A stretch of 64,000 bases of DNA from Erythrobacter sp. UBA1916 (lineage in GTDB: Bacteria; Pseudomonadota; Alphaproteobacteria; Sphingomonadales; Sphingomonadaceae): assembly GCA_002337385.1 (NCBI GenBank), contig DDFY01000023.1, forward strand, positions 16,829-80,828, given 5' to 3'. The notes under the pieces are model-generated. The model saw only the letters and a list, made by a program, of their open reading frames with translations. It did not search any database and was not told the origin of the DNA. The position numbers and the translations under genes are program-made. Below, piece by piece: positions 61,587 to 64,000 of this stretch (within the stretch, counting starts at the first letter, position 1; the number at the start of each line of letters is the position of its first letter).

Positions 61587-62052
61587 GTGCGCAGTATTCC
61601 TCGACGCTTTGCGCGATCTCTTCCTCGCTTGGTCCGACTTCGCCTGCCGCTTCGGCAGCGGCGCGGGCAGCGGCCTGCTCGGCTTCGATCTCGGCCTGCA
61701 TTTCATCGACATCGATGAAGGTCGCCCGTCCCAGCGCGGCATAGGCTTCCTTGCGCGCCTCCTCCTGCTGTTCGAGCTGGGCCTCCAGCTCGTCTTTCAA
61801 CTTCTGGTTGGCGCAGTTCGAGGCGATGATCTCGGCATCGGTGCGGTTCTCATCGAGCGTCGTGATATAGACCACTTCGGGCGGAACAGGAGCGATGCGC
61901 ACGCTCTTGGGGATGAACAGCGTAAAGATCGCGAAGGTCGAGGCCATGGCGATGCCAAGGATGTGCCAGCGGTATGGCGTTTCGGCACGCCACTGGCTGG
62001 CGAAATCCTGCGCCGCGTGCTTCGGCGAAATCAGGCGTAAAAAGCGTTTCAT
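61573..62052 (-). CDS. Small single-pass membrane protein with acidic coiled coil
   Basis: A 159-residue protein. The N-terminus is basic, followed by one membrane helix (HILGIAMASTFAIFTLFIPK, about residues 30-49). The C-terminal part is acidic and helical, with a likely coiled coil (KDELEAQLEQQEEARKEAYA and EIEAEQAAARAAAEAAGEVG). No catalytic motif. It overlaps ribD by 14 bases and is in the same leftward operon as the metallopeptidase, YcgN and SCO genes. I do not recognise a named family. Confidence 0.78.
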   Translation of the reverse strand: MKRFLRLISPKHAAQDFASQWRAETPYRWHILGIAMASTFAIFTLFIPKSVRIAPVPPEVVYITTLDENRTDAEIIASNCANQKLKDELEAQLEQQEEARKEAYAALGRATFIDVDEMQAEIEAEQAAARAAAEAAGEVGPSEEEIAQSVEEYCARAAS

Positions 62053-62101
62053 GTGCGCCCCTGATAGGGCCTTTGCCGCAAGACCGCCAGTGCCGCTGCA
62101 C

Positions 62102-62848
62102 TCAGGCGAAGGCGGCGTAAAGTTTCGGGCCTTCCGCCTTCAGCCAGCGGTCGGCTGCGCCGATGCTGCCTTCGAACAGTCGCGCCAGATGCGAGTGGAA
62201 ATCGGGCGAGTGATCGAAATGGGCGAGGTGGGCCACCTCATGCGCGACCACCGAGCGGCGCACGAAGTCCGGTGCCATGACAAGACGCCAGTTGATGCGG
62301 ATCGTCCGGCCTTTCTGCCGGTCGCCGGAGCAAGAGCCCCAGCGCCTGCGCGCGCGAGAGATGGCGAGCTGCGGCAGCGCCTCGCCCGCGCGTTCGCAGT
62401 AAAAGGCGAGGTCACCGCCTGCGAGCCCTAGCACCTCGCCCTCAAGCCAGCGCTGCACGCGGCTTTCGATGCGTTCCTGCGGGCCGCCCAAGAGGAGCGC
62501 GCCATCGTCGGGCACGGGGTTGCGCGGATAGGTCTTGTCCCAAGCGATTCGCAGCGTCTCGCCGCGAAAGGCGATAGTGCTGCCGTCGATCACCGCCACG
62601 GGCGTGATCGCCTTGGCCAGTTGCGCGTTAATCCAGTCATGCCGAGCCTGGGCGAAGGCGACGGCGTCCATCGTACGCGCCCATGTCGGCATGGTGATGC
62701 GCAGTTCGCTGCCATCGGGGGCCAGCCGCATGGTGAGGCGGCGCGCCTGCTTGTGGCGGCGGATGGCGAGGGGAAGGGCGCGACCGGCGACCTCGATCTG
62801 CGGATCGTCGAGCGGGTGAGGCTGACGATTGCGCAGCCAGTCGATCAT
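62102..62848 (-). CDS. SprT/M48-like zinc metallopeptidase (YgjP family)
   Basis: Predicted cytoplasmic metallopeptidase of 248 residues. The zinc motif is VVAHEVAHLAHFDHSPDFH, with the HExxH pair and a third His nearby, as in YgjP-like (DUF45) proteins. It also has RRRWGSCS and RINWRLVMAP, both typical of the family. The start overlaps the YcgN stop (ATGA). The longer frame from 62974 would overlap ycgN extensively and is not used. Substrate unknown. Confidence 0.86.
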   Translation of the reverse strand: MIDWLRNRQPHPLDDPQIEVAGRALPLAIRRHKQARRLTMRLAPDGSELRITMPTWARTMDAVAFAQARHDWINAQLAKAITPVAVIDGSTIAFRGETLRIAWDKTYPRNPVPDDGALLLGGPQERIESRVQRWLEGEVLGLAGGDLAFYCERAGEALPQLAISRARRRWGSCSGDRQKGRTIRINWRLVMAPDFVRRSVVAHEVAHLAHFDHSPDFHSHLARLFEGSIGAADRWLKAEGPKLYAAFA

Positions 62849-63288
62849 TCTTCGGACCAGTCCACGATATGATGTTCCAACGGCCCGGCATCGTTCTCGC
62901 TGATGCAGCGCCCGGCAACGCATGCGCCCGAGGCCAGCATCGCCTCCTTGCTGCCGGTGAGCAGCGGGTGCCATTGCGGGATCGGGCGATCATCGGCGCG
63001 GCGCTTGTAGGCGCAGCTTTCGGGCAGCCAGGGCACCTGCGCCACCAGCTTCGGCGTCAGCCGCATGCAGTCAGGCACGAAGGCCTTGCGGTGGGCATAG
63101 TCGCTGCAGCATGCGGTGCCCGTGTCGAGCAGCTTGCAAGCGACATTCGTTTCAAGAATCGCGCCCGTGTCCTCGTCTTCGAGCTTGTGCAGGCAGCAAC
63201 GGCCACAGCCGTCACACAGCGCCTCCCACTCGTCGCGGGTGAGGCTGGTCAGCGGCAGTTCCCAAAAGCGGTCTCTTAGCGCACCCAT
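62845..63288 (-). CDS. YcgN family cysteine cluster protein
   Basis: Predicted metal-binding protein of 147 residues. Characteristic clusters are CDGCGRCCLHKLEDED, CKLLDTGTACCSDY, VPDCMRLTPKLV and LPESCAYK. It overlaps the SCO gene by 13 bases and the metallopeptidase gene by 4, so it is part of the leftward operon. The physiological role of the family is not established. Confidence 0.9.
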   Translation of the reverse strand: MGALRDRFWELPLTSLTRDEWEALCDGCGRCCLHKLEDEDTGAILETNVACKLLDTGTACCSDYAHRKAFVPDCMRLTPKLVAQVPWLPESCAYKRRADDRPIPQWHPLLTGSKEAMLASGACVAGRCISENDAGPLEHHIVDWSEE

Positions 63289-63893
63289 TTGGCCAGTTCC
63301 GCCGCGACAGCCTGGCCCTGGTCCTTCGCGTCGACCGGCACCAGGGCGACGGGATTGCCCTCGGGGTCCATGAGGTAGGCGGCGTTGGAATGGTCCATCA
63401 GATAGCCGCCGTTCTCGTTGACCTCGCCCTTGGCGAAATAGGCCGAATAGGCGTCGGCTGCGGCCTTTACCTGTTCGGGCGTTCCGGTGAGGCCGATCAG
63501 GTCAGGCGAGAAGTTGTCGGTGAACTCGGCCAGCACCTCGGGGGTGTCACGGGCGGGATCGATGGTAATGAAAAGCGGCTGGACGTCCTTGGCCAGATCG
63601 GGGTGCTCAGCCGCGAACAGCTTCAGCCCCTGGCCGAGCCGCTGCATGTCGAACGGGCAGACGTCGGGGCAGTATGCATAGCCGAAATAGACCACCTTCC
63701 ACTTGCCGTCGTAATCCGATGCATGGACGGTCTTGCCGGTCTCGTCGACCAGCGTGAAGTCGCCGCCGATAGAGGATCCCCACAGCGCCCCCTGAGTGAG
63801 CGGGGGCTGGCCCGAATCGCACGAGGCGAGCGGGAACGAGGCGGCGAGTGCGAGCAAGGCCGAGGCAAGGCGTGCCGAAAGTAATGTAGGCAT
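63276..63893 (-). CDS. SCO1/SenC family copper chaperone, lipoprotein
   Basis: Thioredoxin-fold, membrane-anchored protein of 205 residues with a role in CuA assembly of cytochrome oxidase. A lipoprotein signal (ending FPLASC) is followed by FTLVDETGKTVHASDYDGKW. The copper-binding Cys pair is in YCPDVCP and the third ligand His in LMDHSNAAYL. Domain order and length match the family. It is the promoter-proximal gene of the leftward operon to ribE. Confidence 0.93.
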   Translation of the reverse strand: MPTLLSARLASALLALAASFPLASCDSGQPPLTQGALWGSSIGGDFTLVDETGKTVHASDYDGKWKVVYFGYAYCPDVCPFDMQRLGQGLKLFAAEHPDLAKDVQPLFITIDPARDTPEVLAEFTDNFSPDLIGLTGTPEQVKAAADAYSAYFAKGEVNENGGYLMDHSNAAYLMDPEGNPVALVPVDAKDQGQAVAAELAKWVR

Positions 63894-63994
63894 GACGACG
63901 GGTTCATGCTCTGCTAACGCGCCTCAGGCAAGACCCGGTTGCCACGAAATGCGCGGCTTTTGCGCATATGTTGGCACAGCAACAGGAGGACGGC

Positions 63995-64000
63995 GTGGCG
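63995..64000 (+). CDS. Possible start of a gene at the right edge
   Basis: An AGGAGGA sequence at 63984-63990 lies five bases before GTG at 63995, followed by GCG at the window end. Only two codons are visible, so the product cannot be named. A divergent arrangement with the SCO gene is plausible. Confidence 0.3.

Noticed and set aside
1..64000. CRISPR arrays, prophage or insertion sequences
   Set aside because: No regularly spaced direct repeats, cas, phage structural or transposase genes were found.

Overview
The window is GC-rich DNA from an alphaproteobacterium, most likely a sphingomonad (Sphingomonadaceae or Erythrobacteraceae). Evidence for this is the number of TonB-dependent receptors (three), quinohaemoprotein dehydrogenases, tannase/feruloyl-esterase-family enzymes and lignin-type aromatic catabolism genes, an EipA (DUF1134) envelope protein, and interspersed inverted repeats of a kind frequent in sphingomonads. 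No plasmid backbone, phage or transposase is visible. Housekeeping genes (htpG, infA, ppk-ppx, tRNA-Ser, ribD-ribE, SCO/YcgN) are spread along the window, so it looks chromosomal.

Layout. 1-5.7 kb: htpG (partial, minus strand), then a translationally coupled egtD-egtB-MFS operon (ergothioneine synthesis plus a transporter). 5.9-12.5 kb: a divergent aromatic-catabolism locus. Leftward run feruloyl-CoA hydratase/lyase, a MetE-like methyltransferase, an NTF2-like protein and an IclR regulator. Rightward run an SDR, a VAO/4-cresol-dehydrogenase-type flavoprotein, its cytochrome c and a small Tat-exported protein. A perfect 14-bp palindrome lies between them. 12.6-18.9 kb: a secreted tannase-family esterase (minus) and an NmrA-like/PQQ-dehydrogenase/ALDH operon (plus). 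19.1-19.7 kb: infA with a TTG start, a small ORF and a long inverted repeat. 19.8-30.7 kb: more catabolic genes, namely a second PQQ dehydrogenase with an NTF2-like lipoprotein, a TonB receptor, ALDH, Zn-ADH, an alpha/beta hydrolase, and a divergent carotenoid-oxygenase (lignostilbene dioxygenase type)/NTF2-like pair. 31-35 kb: ppx and ppk1. 35-43 kb: a virB1-2-3-4-6-9-10-11 type IV secretion cluster without recognisable virB5, virB7, virB8, virD4 or relaxase. 43-49 kb: a TPR protein, a lipoprotein/TonB-receptor pair and an atypical response regulator. 49-51.7 kb: a secreted caspase-like protein with five PPC domains and an EF-hand, with an amber codon at codon 3 of its best start. 51.8-57.5 kb: a doubled GntR regulator divergent from a TonB receptor/tannase operon. 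57.6-64 kb: tRNA-Ser, eipA, an aromatic/aspartate aminotransferase, riboflavin genes, a small membrane protein, a SprT/M48-like metallopeptidase, YcgN and SCO.

Taken together, the catabolic genes suggest a cell that hydrolyses aromatic esters at the surface, imports the products through TonB receptors, oxidises benzylic or allylic alcohols and alkylphenols in the periplasm (PQQ and flavocytochrome enzymes feeding c-type cytochromes), and shortens phenylpropanoid side chains in the cytoplasm to vanillin-type aldehydes (Ech, lignostilbene-type dioxygenase, ALDHs). Substrates are inferred from family and neighbourhood only. By eye, codon style changes near 11.7 kb (GAA- and TAT-rich to the left, more GAG and TAC to the right), which could mark a recombination boundary or an assembly join.
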